Shown here piece by piece: positions 1-5,996 of a stretch of DNA of 7,653 nt; position 1 is the stretch's first letter; every line of letters begins with the position of its first letter. Under the pieces are notes generated by a model. That model saw only the letters and a list, made by a program, of their open reading frames with translations. It did not search any database and was not told the DNA's origin. The position numbers and the translations under genes were made by a program. The stretch covers positions 1-7,653 of the forward strand of contig CAMFKC010000094.1 in the NCBI GenBank assembly GCA_945956975.1, in the 5' to 3' direction. Origin of the DNA: an uncultured Methylocystaceae bacterium (GTDB taxonomy: Bacteria; Pseudomonadota; Alphaproteobacteria; Rhizobiales; Beijerinckiaceae).

Positions 1-15
1 GTGTATAAGAGACAG
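1..15 (+). other. Residual Tn5 mosaic-end (tagmentation adapter) sequence, not genomic
   Basis: The bases GTGTATAAGAGACAG equal the last 15 of the 19-bp hyperactive Tn5 mosaic end, and they sit exactly at the window edge. The mosaic end is an engineered hybrid of the IS50 outside and inside ends. As I recall those natural ends, neither has this exact combination, so a genuine IS50 copy is unlikely. The dehydrogenase reading frame is sensible from base 17 onward and meaningless before it, which places the junction after base 15. Any open frame that begins at base 1 is therefore an artefact. Confidence 0.93.
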
Positions 16-16
16 G

Positions 17-484
17 ATCATCGCGGTCGATCTGCTCGACAACAAGCTCGACTACGCGAAACAGTTCGGCGCGACGCACACGATCAACGGCAAGACGGAA
101 AACGTCGTGAAGCGCGTGCGCGAAATCACCGGCGGCGGCGCGGACTATGCCTTCGACGCCATCGGCTCGGAGGCGACCGTGCTGCAGATCGTCGACTGCC
201 TCTGCGCGGGCGGCCGCGCGACGATGGTCGGCATTCCCTCGGTGCAGGTGAAGGCGGGCATCTCGCCGGCTTCCATGGTCTTCCAGGAGAAGACGCTCGC
301 CTCGTCCTTCTACGGCTCGATCCAGCCCGACATCGACTTCCCGATCCTGGCCGATCTCTACATGGACAAGAAGCTCGACCTCGATACCCTGATCTCGCGC
401 ACCTATTCGCTCGACGAGATCAACGAGGGCTTCGACCAGCTCCGCAAAGGCGGCGTCGCGCGCGGCGTGGTGGTTTTCGACTGA
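17..484 (+). CDS. Zn-type medium-chain alcohol dehydrogenase, C-terminal part (5' truncated)
   Basis: This is the last 155 residues of a medium-chain alcohol dehydrogenase, which oxidises alcohols to aldehydes with NAD in the cytoplasm. It opens in the Rossmann fold with IIAVDLLDNKLDYAKQFGA. The Asp after the hydrophobic strand (IIAVD) is the residue that usually binds the adenosine ribose, so NAD is favoured over NADP. Further family marks are GGGADYAFDAIGSEA, a GGRATMVGIP turn, and the C-terminal DEINEGFDQLRKGGVARGVVVFD, the usual end of these enzymes. The zinc-binding N-terminal domain and the glycine-rich loop are missing because the contig begins here, so the catalytic metal site cannot be checked. 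The style resembles class III or NDMA-dependent alcohol dehydrogenases, but the substrate cannot be told from this half. The TGA stop at 482-484 is followed by an 85-bp gap before the DUF2252 gene on the same strand. Confidence 0.9.
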   Translation: MIAVDLLDNKLDYAKQFGATHTINGKTENVVKRVREITGGGADYAFDAIGSEATVLQIVDCLCAGGRATMVGIPSVQVKAGISPASMVFQEKTLASSFYGSIQPDIDFPILADLYMDKKLDLDTLISRTYSLDEINEGFDQLRKGGVARGVVVFD

Positions 485-514
485 TCCGTGACTGGCGCCG
501 ATAAGGTCTAGGTT

Positions 515-572
515 ATGACACTCCCTTTCGTTACAAGGCTCTGGAGGCCGCGTAACGGAGTAGAGTGTCATG
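515..572 (+). promoter_or_regulatory. Interrupted inverted repeat spanning the ribosome-binding region and start codon of the DUF2252 gene
   Basis: The left arm is ATGACACTC (515-523) and CGTTAC (529-534). The right arm is GTAACG (552-557) and GAGTGTCAT (563-571). The two blocks pair perfectly, 9 and 6 bp, and are separated by an equal 5-nt unpaired stretch on each side. The closing loop is 17 nt (535-551). The right arm contains most of the ATG start (570-572), and the GGAG ribosome-binding sequence (557-560) lies at the inner junction. In RNA the structure would hide the start codon; in DNA it could be an operator for a dimeric repressor. The sequence shows the symmetry; its function is inference. 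Confidence 0.6.
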
Positions 573-1994
573 GCCGGAACAGACGCTGCTGAGGACCAAA
601 CCCGCCGCGGGCGCTACGCCCGCGGCAAGGCGCTGCGCAAGGCGAGCCCGCGCGAGGCGCACGGCAAGTTTTCCGGCAGTCACGAGCGCGATCCCGTTGC
701 GCTTCTGGCCGAGGGCGACGTCGGCCGCATTCCCAGACTCCTGCCAGTCCGCTACGCGCGCATGACGCAATCGCCCTTCGCCTTCCTGCGCGGCGCGGCG
801 GATGTGATGGCGGCCGATCTCGCCGGCGAGCCGATGACGGGCATTGCCGTGCAGGGCTGCGGCGATTGCCACATCATGAATTTCGGCGCCTTCGCTTCGC
901 CCGAAGACAACATCCTCTTCGACATCAACGATTTCGACGAGACGCTGCCGGGCGTCGACTTCACGCTCGATCTCAAGCGCCTCGCCGCCTCCGTCGCGGT
1001 GGCCGCGCAGGCGGGCGGCTTCTCCGATCGCAAGGCGCGCGGCTTCGCGGCCAGCGCCGTCGGCGCCTATCGCCGTCACTGCCAGGACCTCGCACTGCTG
1101 TCCCCGCTGGAAATCTGGCACAGCCGCATCGACCTGCCGCGCGAGATCGCGTCCTTCTCGAACCCCGCGCTGGCCAGGCGTTTACGCGCCGTGCTGATGA
1201 AGGCCTCCGCAGAACTGGAGAAGGACGACAATTTTCCGCATCTGGCGAGCGCGAAGGGCGGCGCAGCGCGGATCGCCGATCGCGACGACACGATCTTCCA
1301 TCTCGATCCCGCCGAAGCCGGCGAGGCCTTCGATCCGCAGGCCGCCTTCGCCGCCTATCTCGCGGGCCTCACGCCGGAGCGCGCCGCGCTGCTCGCGCGC
1401 TACCGCCTCGTCGATTTCGCCTTCAAGGTCGTGGGCGTCGGCTCTGTCGGCACGTTCTGCGCGATCGGCCTGTTCCTGTCGGGCGACGGCGAGCCCCTGT
1501 TCCTGCAGGTCAAGGAAGCGCGGCGCTCCGTGCTGGAGCGCCTCTCGCCGCGCGGCGCGGCCATCGCCGATCAGGGCCGCCGCGTCGTCGAAGGCCAGCG
1601 CGTGCTGCAGGCCGCGAGCGACGTGCTGCTCGGCTGGATCGAGCAGCCGGCGGGCGCGCGCAACTACTATGTGCGCCGCCTCAAGAACCGCCGCCTCGGT
1701 TCGCTCGGTGACGTCTTCGAGGGCGAGGCGCTGCCCGCCTATGCGCGCCTCTGCGGCCGCACGCTCGCCCGCGCCCACGCCCGCTCCGGCGATCCCGCGC
1801 TCATCGCCGGATACATGGGCCGCAGCGATGTCTTCGACGATGCTCTGGCGTCCTTTGCGATGAAATACGCGAAGCAGACGAAGGCCGATCACGCCGCGCT
1901 GGCCGCAGCAAAGGGCGGGCCCAAAGACCGCGCGGCATCCGGCAAGAAGTCGGCGGGCAAGGGACGTGCAAATCAGCCGGCCGCGGGCGGCTGA
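570..1994 (+). CDS. DUF2252 family protein (COG4320), kinase-like fold, function unknown
   Basis: This 474-residue cytoplasmic protein matches the DUF2252 family across its length, with no signal peptide or membrane segment. Family signatures are RYARM..SPFAFLRG (61-75), GDCHIMNFG (98-106), DINDFDE (118-124) and, near the C-terminus, ARNYYVRRLKN (about 363-373). The GDxHxxNFG and D.NDFDE pair resembles the catalytic loop and metal-binding Asp of aminoglycoside-phosphotransferase-like kinases, so a phosphotransfer role has been suspected, but I know of no established reaction. The last 25 or so residues are rich in Lys, Ala and Gly (KKSAGKGRANQPAAGG) and look disordered. The start at 570 is preceded by GGAG at 557-560 with a 9-nt gap, and it lies inside the inverted repeat at 515-572. 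The 3' end overlaps the convergent LysR gene by 22 bp. The gene is probably monocistronic. Confidence 0.9.
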   Translation: MAGTDAAEDQTRRGRYARGKALRKASPREAHGKFSGSHERDPVALLAEGDVGRIPRLLPVRYARMTQSPFAFLRGAADVMAADLAGEPMTGIAVQGCGDCHIMNFGAFASPEDNILFDINDFDETLPGVDFTLDLKRLAASVAVAAQAGGFSDRKARGFAASAVGAYRRHCQDLALLSPLEIWHSRIDLPREIASFSNPALARRLRAVLMKASAELEKDDNFPHLASAKGGAARIADRDDTIFHLDPAEAGEAFDPQAAFAAYLAGLTPERAALLARYRLVDFAFKVVGVGSVGTFCAIGLFLSGDGEPLFLQVKEARRSVLERLSPRGAAIADQGRRVVEGQRVLQAASDVLLGWIEQPAGARNYYVRRLKNRRLGSLGDVFEGEALPAYARLCGRTLARAHARSGDPALIAGYMGRSDVFDDALASFAMKYAKQTKADHAALAAAKGGPKDRAASGKKSAGKGRANQPAAGG

Positions 1995-2881
1995 CGGGCC
2001 ATCGCCTTCGTCCAGTCCACGAATGCGCGGATGGCGTCGATCTTCGGACTGTCGCCGCGATAGAGGACGTGAAAGGCCAGCCCGGGCAGCGCGACGCTCG
2101 ACAAGACCGCCAGCCCGCCAGAGGCGAGCTCGGCGCCGACCAGAACGTCGCTGCAGATCCCGACGCCCTGGCCCGACAGGACGGCGTCGATCGCATGCGC
2201 CTCTTCGTGAAAAACGAGCGCGGGCTCTGGTCGCTGGTGGATCGGTATCTTGGCGCGATCCATCCAGCGCGCCCAGGTCGGCGCTTCCAGGTCGCCGGGG
2301 GGCCATCCCGCTTCTATAAGCGGAAAAGCAAGGATTTCGTCGGGTTTCAACCGGCTGCGCCGCGCTCCGATAAGCCTGGGACTCGCGACGACATGGAAGC
2401 GGTCGCGCATCAGCAGGTCGCTTCCTGCGGGCGCACGGCGGCAATAGCGAATCGCAATGTCCGCCTCCCCCGCCGCAAGCGGAACGATGGCGTCCGTACC
2501 GATCACATGAATGCGCGCCCCTGGATGACGTTCGCGCCACAAAGGCAGGCGCGGCGCGAGCCACCGCAAGGCGAAGGCGTTGGTCGTCGTCACGCGCAGC
2601 GGGCTGGCGCCCTTGCGCACGGACAGTTCCGCGACGCCCGCCGCCATGCGGTCCAGAGCGTCGCGCACGACGGGAAAAAGACGTGCGCCGTCCTCCGTCA
2701 GGGCGACGGGGCGGGGCCGCCTGCGGAACAGATGAAGCCCGATATACAGTTCCAGCAACCGGATCTGGTGGCTCACCGCGGTCGCCGTCACGCCGATCTC
2801 CTCGGCGGCCCTGCCGAAACTCAGATGGCGCGCGCAAGCCTCGAAGGCGCGCAGCTGGTTGAGAGGCGGGAGGGCTCGCAT
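1973..2881 (-). CDS. LysR-family transcriptional regulator, GcvA-like
   Basis: This 302-residue protein has the normal length and layout of a LysR-type regulator. The N-terminal winged helix-turn-helix (about 1-60) opens with LPPLNQLRAFEACARHLSF and contains RAAEEIGVTATAVSHQIRLLE, followed by the wing LFRRRPRPVALTEDG. A linker helix follows, then the periplasmic-binding-like effector domain (about 92-295) with RVTTTNAFALRWLAPRLP and a GEADIAIRY segment. The LPPLNxLRAFEAxARHLSF opening is typical of the GcvA subgroup, but that alone does not make it the glycine-cleavage activator, since no gcv genes are present. The ATG start is clear from this alignment, although no good ribosome-binding sequence precedes it. 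It is divergent from the flavoprotein gene, with a T-N11-A palindrome only 10 bp upstream, so it likely regulates both itself and that gene. The inducer is unknown. Confidence 0.93.
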   Translation of the reverse strand: MRALPPLNQLRAFEACARHLSFGRAAEEIGVTATAVSHQIRLLELYIGLHLFRRRPRPVALTEDGARLFPVVRDALDRMAAGVAELSVRKGASPLRVTTTNAFALRWLAPRLPLWRERHPGARIHVIGTDAIVPLAAGEADIAIRYCRRAPAGSDLLMRDRFHVVASPRLIGARRSRLKPDEILAFPLIEAGWPPGDLEAPTWARWMDRAKIPIHQRPEPALVFHEEAHAIDAVLSGQGVGICSDVLVGAELASGGLAVLSSVALPGLAFHVLYRGDSPKIDAIRAFVDWTKAMARQPPAAG

Positions 2882-2891
2882 GCTGCAACTT

Positions 2892-2910
2892 AGATGAATT
2901 CAGCTCATCT
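2892..2910. promoter_or_regulatory. Candidate LysR operator (T-N11-A palindrome) in the divergent gap
   Basis: AGATGA-N7-TCATCT is a perfect 6-bp inverted repeat. It includes the classic LysR T-N11-A core, TGA...TCA (T2895, A2907). It lies 10 bp upstream of the LysR start and 74 bp upstream of the flavoprotein start, the usual position for an autoregulatory recognition site that also activates the divergent gene. Further TCAT half-sites follow on the flavoprotein side (in the CATGTCATTTCTCATT stretch, about 2915-2930) and could be the lower-affinity activation site. That this LysR binds here is inference. Confidence 0.7.
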
Positions 2911-2973
2911 GCGCCATGTCATTTCTCATTTGCCGGGAAGCGGCGGGCGACAGACCATGCGCAGGTGCGACGT

Positions 2974-2979
2974 GGGAGG
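2974..2979 (+). promoter_or_regulatory. Ribosome binding site that sets the flavoprotein start
   Basis: GGGAGG ends 5 nt before the ATG at 2985. The earlier in-frame ATG at 2916 has no such sequence in front of it, and its extra 23 residues do not resemble the family N-terminus, so 2985 is preferred. Confidence 0.75.
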
Positions 2980-2984
2980 TGGCG

Positions 2985-4133
2985 ATGAACGTGGCCGTTG
3001 ATGTCCCCGGTCCGGTGGCTCGTTACCTGGCGGCCCTGGAAACGCTCGCTCCGATGGTCGCGGCCCGCCGCGACGATTTCGACCGCGACAGGCGTCTGCC
3101 AGACGATCTGTTCGAGTCGATGTCGGCGGCGGGCCTCTTCAGGCTCTTTCTCCCAAGGTCCCTTGGCGGACCGGAACTCTCGCCCTTCGATTTCATGACC
3201 GTCGTCGAGTCTGCCTCTGAACTCGACGGATCGGTCGGCTGGATCGTCGGCAATGGCGGCGGCATGAGCCGGATGGCCGCTGTTCTGCCGGAGCCGGTCG
3301 CCCGCGACATTTTCGGACCGTCGAACGCTTTCGTCGTCAGCGCCACCGGCGCGGTCGGGACACTGACGCCGGTGGAAGGCGGATACAGGCTCACGGGTCG
3401 TTGGCCTTTCGGCTCGGGCGCCCATCATGGAAGCCATTTCATGGGGCTCGCCACGGCGCCGGGTGGCCCTGTCACATGCTGCTATGTCGGTCGCAAGGAT
3501 GTGACAGTCGAAGACACATGGCGGACGTCCGGCTTGCGCGGCACCGGCAGCTGCCATTTCTCGGTCGATGACGTCTTCGTGCCAGACGCCTGGACCCATC
3601 CTTTCGTCGGCGCTACGCCGCGTGTCGATGGCGTGACGTACCGCCTGCCTCCGGTGTCGGCCTTCGGCTGGACGGTCGCAACCGTGCCGCTCGGGATCGC
3701 GGAGGGCGCCATCAGGTCTTTTGTCGAGGTCGCGGCTGGCAAGGGCAGGGGCGAAGGCGCGCCGCTGTTGCGGACCAGGGAGACGATCCAGGCCATGGTC
3801 GGCCGACTTCGTGCGATGCATGGCGCGGCGCGGGCGTTTCTCATCCAGTCGATGACCGATCTGATGGCGGCTCAGGATGTCGGCGGCGATCACCTTGATC
3901 GGGCTCGCGCGCGGCTGCGCACCTCATATGCTCATGCAGCAGAGACGGCGATCCAGATCGCGCAGACGCTCCAGCTGGAATTGGGAGCGCTTTCGATCTT
4001 CGAGACATTCCCGCTGGAGCGCGCGACACGCGACATCAATGCGGCGGCGAAGCACATCGCCATGAACCCCAATCTCTACGCCCTCGCCGGACGTCTCGAA
4101 CTGGGGCTGCCGGCGGGCACGGAACGCTTCTGA
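2985..4133 (+). CDS. Acyl-CoA dehydrogenase-fold flavoprotein, probable flavin-dependent monooxygenase (DszC/HsaA type)
   Basis: This 382-residue cytoplasmic protein has the acyl-CoA dehydrogenase fold. It has an N-terminal helical domain (FDRDRRLPDDLFESMSAAGLF, LPRSLGGPELSPFDF), a middle beta domain with TGRWPFGSGAHHGSHFMGLA and the W179-R-T-S-G-L-R-G-T-G-S motif leading to FSVDDVFVP, and a C-terminal helical domain of the type-2 kind. That domain ends in ERATRDINAAAKHIAMNPNLYALAGRLELG. The GRWPFGSG and SGLRGTGS stretches are what group D two-component monooxygenases (DszC, HsaA, HpaB-like) carry. I do not see the catalytic Glu context of true acyl-CoA dehydrogenases. Such oxygenases need reduced flavin from a separate reductase, and none is encoded in this window. 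The substrate is unknown; an aromatic, sulfur or steroid-like compound would be usual for the group. The divergent LysR gene suggests substrate-induced expression. A dehydrogenase role remains possible. Confidence 0.85.
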   Translation: MNVAVDVPGPVARYLAALETLAPMVAARRDDFDRDRRLPDDLFESMSAAGLFRLFLPRSLGGPELSPFDFMTVVESASELDGSVGWIVGNGGGMSRMAAVLPEPVARDIFGPSNAFVVSATGAVGTLTPVEGGYRLTGRWPFGSGAHHGSHFMGLATAPGGPVTCCYVGRKDVTVEDTWRTSGLRGTGSCHFSVDDVFVPDAWTHPFVGATPRVDGVTYRLPPVSAFGWTVATVPLGIAEGAIRSFVEVAAGKGRGEGAPLLRTRETIQAMVGRLRAMHGAARAFLIQSMTDLMAAQDVGGDHLDRARARLRTSYAHAAETAIQIAQTLQLELGALSIFETFPLERATRDINAAAKHIAMNPNLYALAGRLELGLPAGTERF

Positions 4134-4136
4134 CGC

Positions 4137-4173
4137 AAAAAGGCCGCCGCGGCGAAGGCGCCGGCAGCGGCCT
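4137..4173 (-). terminator. Intrinsic terminator of efp
   Basis: Read on the minus strand, AGGCCGC and GCGGCCT (arms 4167-4173 and 4141-4147) form a 7-bp GC stem. Inside it is a second 5-bp stem (4150-4154 with 4159-4163), and five Ts (4137-4141) follow. It lies about 70 bp past the efp stop and 3 bp from the flavoprotein stop. There is no T run on the plus-strand side, so it should work mainly for efp transcripts. Confidence 0.75.
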
Positions 4174-4189
4174 GAGCTCCGGACCGCGA

Positions 4190-4221
4190 GCCTTCAGACT
4201 CGCAATCTTGGTCTGGAAGGC
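4190..4221 (-). repeat. Hairpin in the efp 3' untranslated region
   Basis: GCCTTCAGAC (4190-4199) pairs with GTCTGGAAGGC (4211-4221) over 10 bp with one bulged base, around an 11-nt loop. It lies 22 bases after the efp stop and before the terminator. No U tract follows on either strand, so it is not itself an intrinsic terminator. A role in mRNA stability is possible but not shown. Confidence 0.5.
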
Positions 4222-4243
4222 GAGCCCGGAGGCTGGCGGTCCA

Positions 4244-4813
4244 TCAATCCTTCGCGCGTTCCACGTAGCTGCCGTCATCCGTCTGCACCACCACGCGCGT
4301 TCCGGTCTGGATGTGCGGCGGCACCATGATCTTGGCGCCGTTCGACAGGATTGCGGGCTTGTAGGAGGACGACGCCGTCTGGTTCTTGATCGCCGGCTCG
4401 GTCTCGGTGATCTCGAGCGTCACGCGCGGCGGTAGCTGGATGGCCACCGCATTGCCGTTGAACATCGACAGGATGACCTTCATGCCTTCCTGCAGCCACA
4501 CGGCCTGGTCGCCGATCGTGTCCCTGGTGACGATCACCTGCTCGTAGTTCTCGTCGTTCATGAACGTGTAGCCGTCGCCGTCCTCGTAGAGATACGAGAA
4601 GTCGTTGTCTTCGACGAAGGCGCGCTCGACCTGCTCGGTCGTCTTGTAGCGGTTCGACACCTTCGTGCCGTCGGACAGGCGGCGCATGTCGATCTGCGTC
4701 GTCGGCGTGCCCTTGCCGGGATGGAAGCTTTCGGCCGTCAGCACGACGTAGAGCTGGCCGTCCTCGTGCTCGATGATGTTGCCCTTGCGGATGGAAGAGG
4801 CGATGACTCTCAT
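4244..4813 (-). CDS. efp: Translation elongation factor P
   Basis: EF-P binds between the ribosomal P and E sites and speeds peptide bond formation at consecutive prolines. The 189-residue length is normal. Three beta-barrel domains are visible. Domain I (about 1-64) carries the modification loop ESFHPGKGTP, with K34 as the expected beta-lysylation site. Domain II (about 65-128) runs from VERAFVEDNDFSYLYEDGD to LPPRVTLEITETEP. Domain III (about 129-189) includes KNQTASSSYKPA, GAKIMVPPHIQTGTRVVVQT and a DGSYVERAKD end, close to the bacterial signature at the C-terminus. The start has GAGG (4819-4822) 5 nt upstream. epmA and epmB lie divergently next door, which supports a Lys (not Arg-rhamnose) modification. 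An intrinsic terminator lies about 70 bp downstream. Confidence 0.98.
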   Translation of the reverse strand: MRVIASSIRKGNIIEHEDGQLYVVLTAESFHPGKGTPTTQIDMRRLSDGTKVSNRYKTTEQVERAFVEDNDFSYLYEDGDGYTFMNDENYEQVIVTRDTIGDQAVWLQEGMKVILSMFNGNAVAIQLPPRVTLEITETEPAIKNQTASSSYKPAILSNGAKIMVPPHIQTGTRVVVQTDDGSYVERAKD

Positions 4814-4915
4814 ATGATCCTCGATTGATGACCGCGGGCGCCCGGACTATGGTCCGCCGGACTTGCAGAGGGTCGCCGGTAGCGACCGCCCGCCGCAGCA
4901 CACAGAAATGGTCTG
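4814..4915. promoter_or_regulatory. Divergent efp / epmA intergenic region with two small inverted repeats
   Basis: This 102-bp gap must hold the efp promoter and probably the epmA promoter. It has two perfect small inverted repeats: CGGAC-TATG-GTCCG (4843-4856) and GGTCGC-CGGTA-GCGACC (4871-4887). I find no convincing -35/-10 pair on either strand; a CATAGT on the minus strand inside the first repeat is a weak -10 candidate for efp. The repeats could act as operators or as leader hairpins. Their function is not shown by the sequence. Confidence 0.5.
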
Positions 4916-5953
4916 ATGCACGAAGCTTCGCCCTGGTGGGCGCCGCACGTTTACGCCGATCGCCGTGATTTCCTCAAGGCGCGCGGGCGGATTGCTATAG
5001 CGGCGCGCGCCTTTTTTCAAGCCGAGGGCTTCGAGGAGGTCGAAACCGCCTGCCTGCAGGTCTCGCCGGGCAACGAGACGCATCTGCAGGCCTTCGCCAC
5101 GGATCTGGTCGCAGAGGATGGGGCGCACTCGCGCCTCTACCTGCACACCTCCCCGGAATTCGCCTGCAAGAAGCTGCTGGCGGCGGGGGAAGAGCGCATT
5201 TTCACCTTTGCCCGCGCCTTCCGGAACGGTGAGCGCTCCGCGCTCCACCATCCCGAATTCACGATGCTGGAATGGTATCGGGCCCGCGCGCCCTATGCCG
5301 CCATCATGGCCGATTGCGTGGCGCTCGCGCGCGCCGCCGCCGAGGCCGCGGGCGGGCGCGTGCTGAGCTGGCGCGGGCAGACCGCCGATCCCTTCGCCGA
5401 GCCCGAAATCCTGACCGTGGCCGAGGCCTTCCGCCGCCACGCCGGGCTCGATCTTCTGGCGGCTCTGGACGACCGCGAGGCGCTGTCCGCCGCCGCCCGG
5501 CGCCTCTCCATCCGCGTGGCCGACGATGACGACTGGTCCGACCTCTTTTCGAAAATCCTGAACGTCGCCATAGAGCCGCAGCTCGGGCGCGGCCGGCTGA
5601 CGCTGCTGACCGAATATCCCGCCCGCGAGGCGGCGCTGGCGCGGCTGAAGCCCGGCGATCCCCGCGTGTCCGAGCGCTTCGAGATGTATGCCTGCGGGGT
5701 GGAACTGGCAAACGGCTTCGGCGAACTGGTCGGCGCGCAAGAGCAGCATGCGCGCTTCGAAGCTGCGATGGCCGAGAAGCAGCGCCGCTACGGCGAGGCC
5801 TATCCCATCGACGTGGACTTCCTGGCGGCGCTCGAAATCATGCCAGAGGCGAGTGGCGTAGCGTTGGGCTTCGACCGGCTGGTGATGCTGGCGGCCGGCG
5901 CGGCGCGGATCGATCAGGTTCTCTGGACGCCGGTGGCGCTGCGCGGGACATGA
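4916..5953 (+). CDS. epmA: EF-P lysine aminoacylase (EpmA/GenX/PoxA)
   Basis: EpmA is a truncated class II lysyl-tRNA synthetase paralogue. It activates (R)-beta-lysine with ATP and transfers it to the conserved EF-P lysine instead of to tRNA. The 345 residues hold only the class II catalytic domain, with no OB-fold anticodon-binding domain, as expected for EpmA. Visible motifs are motif 1 around FFQAEGFEEVETACLQVSPG (33-52), HTSPEFACKKLL (77-88), motif 2 FRNGERSALHHPEFTMLEWYR (102-122), GVELANGFGEL (261-271) and motif 3 GVALGFDRL (314-322). The HHPEFTMLEWY and ELANGF stretches match E. coli EpmA closely. It is about 20 residues longer than E. coli EpmA, partly at the N-terminus. The start at 4916 has no clear Shine-Dalgarno sequence; a tiny ATG-GTC-TGA frame overlaps it (TGATG at 4914-4918). 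It is divergent from efp and ends 43 bp before the parD-like gene. Confidence 0.95.
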   Translation: MHEASPWWAPHVYADRRDFLKARGRIAIAARAFFQAEGFEEVETACLQVSPGNETHLQAFATDLVAEDGAHSRLYLHTSPEFACKKLLAAGEERIFTFARAFRNGERSALHHPEFTMLEWYRARAPYAAIMADCVALARAAAEAAGGRVLSWRGQTADPFAEPEILTVAEAFRRHAGLDLLAALDDREALSAAARRLSIRVADDDDWSDLFSKILNVAIEPQLGRGRLTLLTEYPAREAALARLKPGDPRVSERFEMYACGVELANGFGELVGAQEQHARFEAAMAEKQRRYGEAYPIDVDFLAALEIMPEASGVALGFDRLVMLAAGAARIDQVLWTPVALRGT

Positions 5954-5962
5954 CCGAAAAGT

Positions 5963-5984
5963 GTGTTACAGTGTAAAACACTGT
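5963..5984. promoter_or_regulatory. Overlapping palindromes, probable toxin-antitoxin operator
   Basis: ACAGTGT-AAA-ACACTGT (5968-5984) is a perfect inverted repeat with 7-bp arms. A second, imperfect palindrome overlaps it: GTGTTACA-G-TGTAAAAC (5963-5979, seven of eight pairs), containing the perfect TTACA-G-TGTAA. The two centres are 5 bp apart. The block ends directly at the GAGGAG ribosome-binding sequence (5985-5990) of the antitoxin gene, the normal place for autorepression by ParD-type ribbon-helix-helix proteins. The A+T-rich TGTAAAA within it may also be the -10 region. Confidence 0.72.
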
Positions 5985-5996
5985 GAGGAGCCGCCG

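Noticed and set aside
1..15. A natural IS50/Tn5 end
   Set aside because: The bases fit the hybrid mosaic end rather than the IS50 outside or inside end as I recall them, there is no transposase, and the match sits exactly on the window edge.
1..504. Open frame starting with GTG at base 1
   Set aside because: It begins in the adapter and runs in the wrong frame through the dehydrogenase; the product is Arg-rich with no family features.
1182..2888. 568-residue minus-strand open frame
   Set aside because: It is in a shadow frame of both the LysR and DUF2252 genes, has Arg-rich composition and no recognisable domain.
2916..2984. Upstream ATG for the flavoprotein
   Set aside because: It has no ribosome-binding sequence, and the added residues do not match the family; ATG 2985 has GGGAGG at 5 nt.
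4847..5749. 300-residue minus-strand open frame opposite epmA
   Set aside because: It is a shadow caused by high GC in epmA, whose motifs are unmistakable on the plus strand.
5961..5996. GTG start for the antitoxin
   Set aside because: It lies in the operator palindrome and would put the GAGGAG site inside the coding region.
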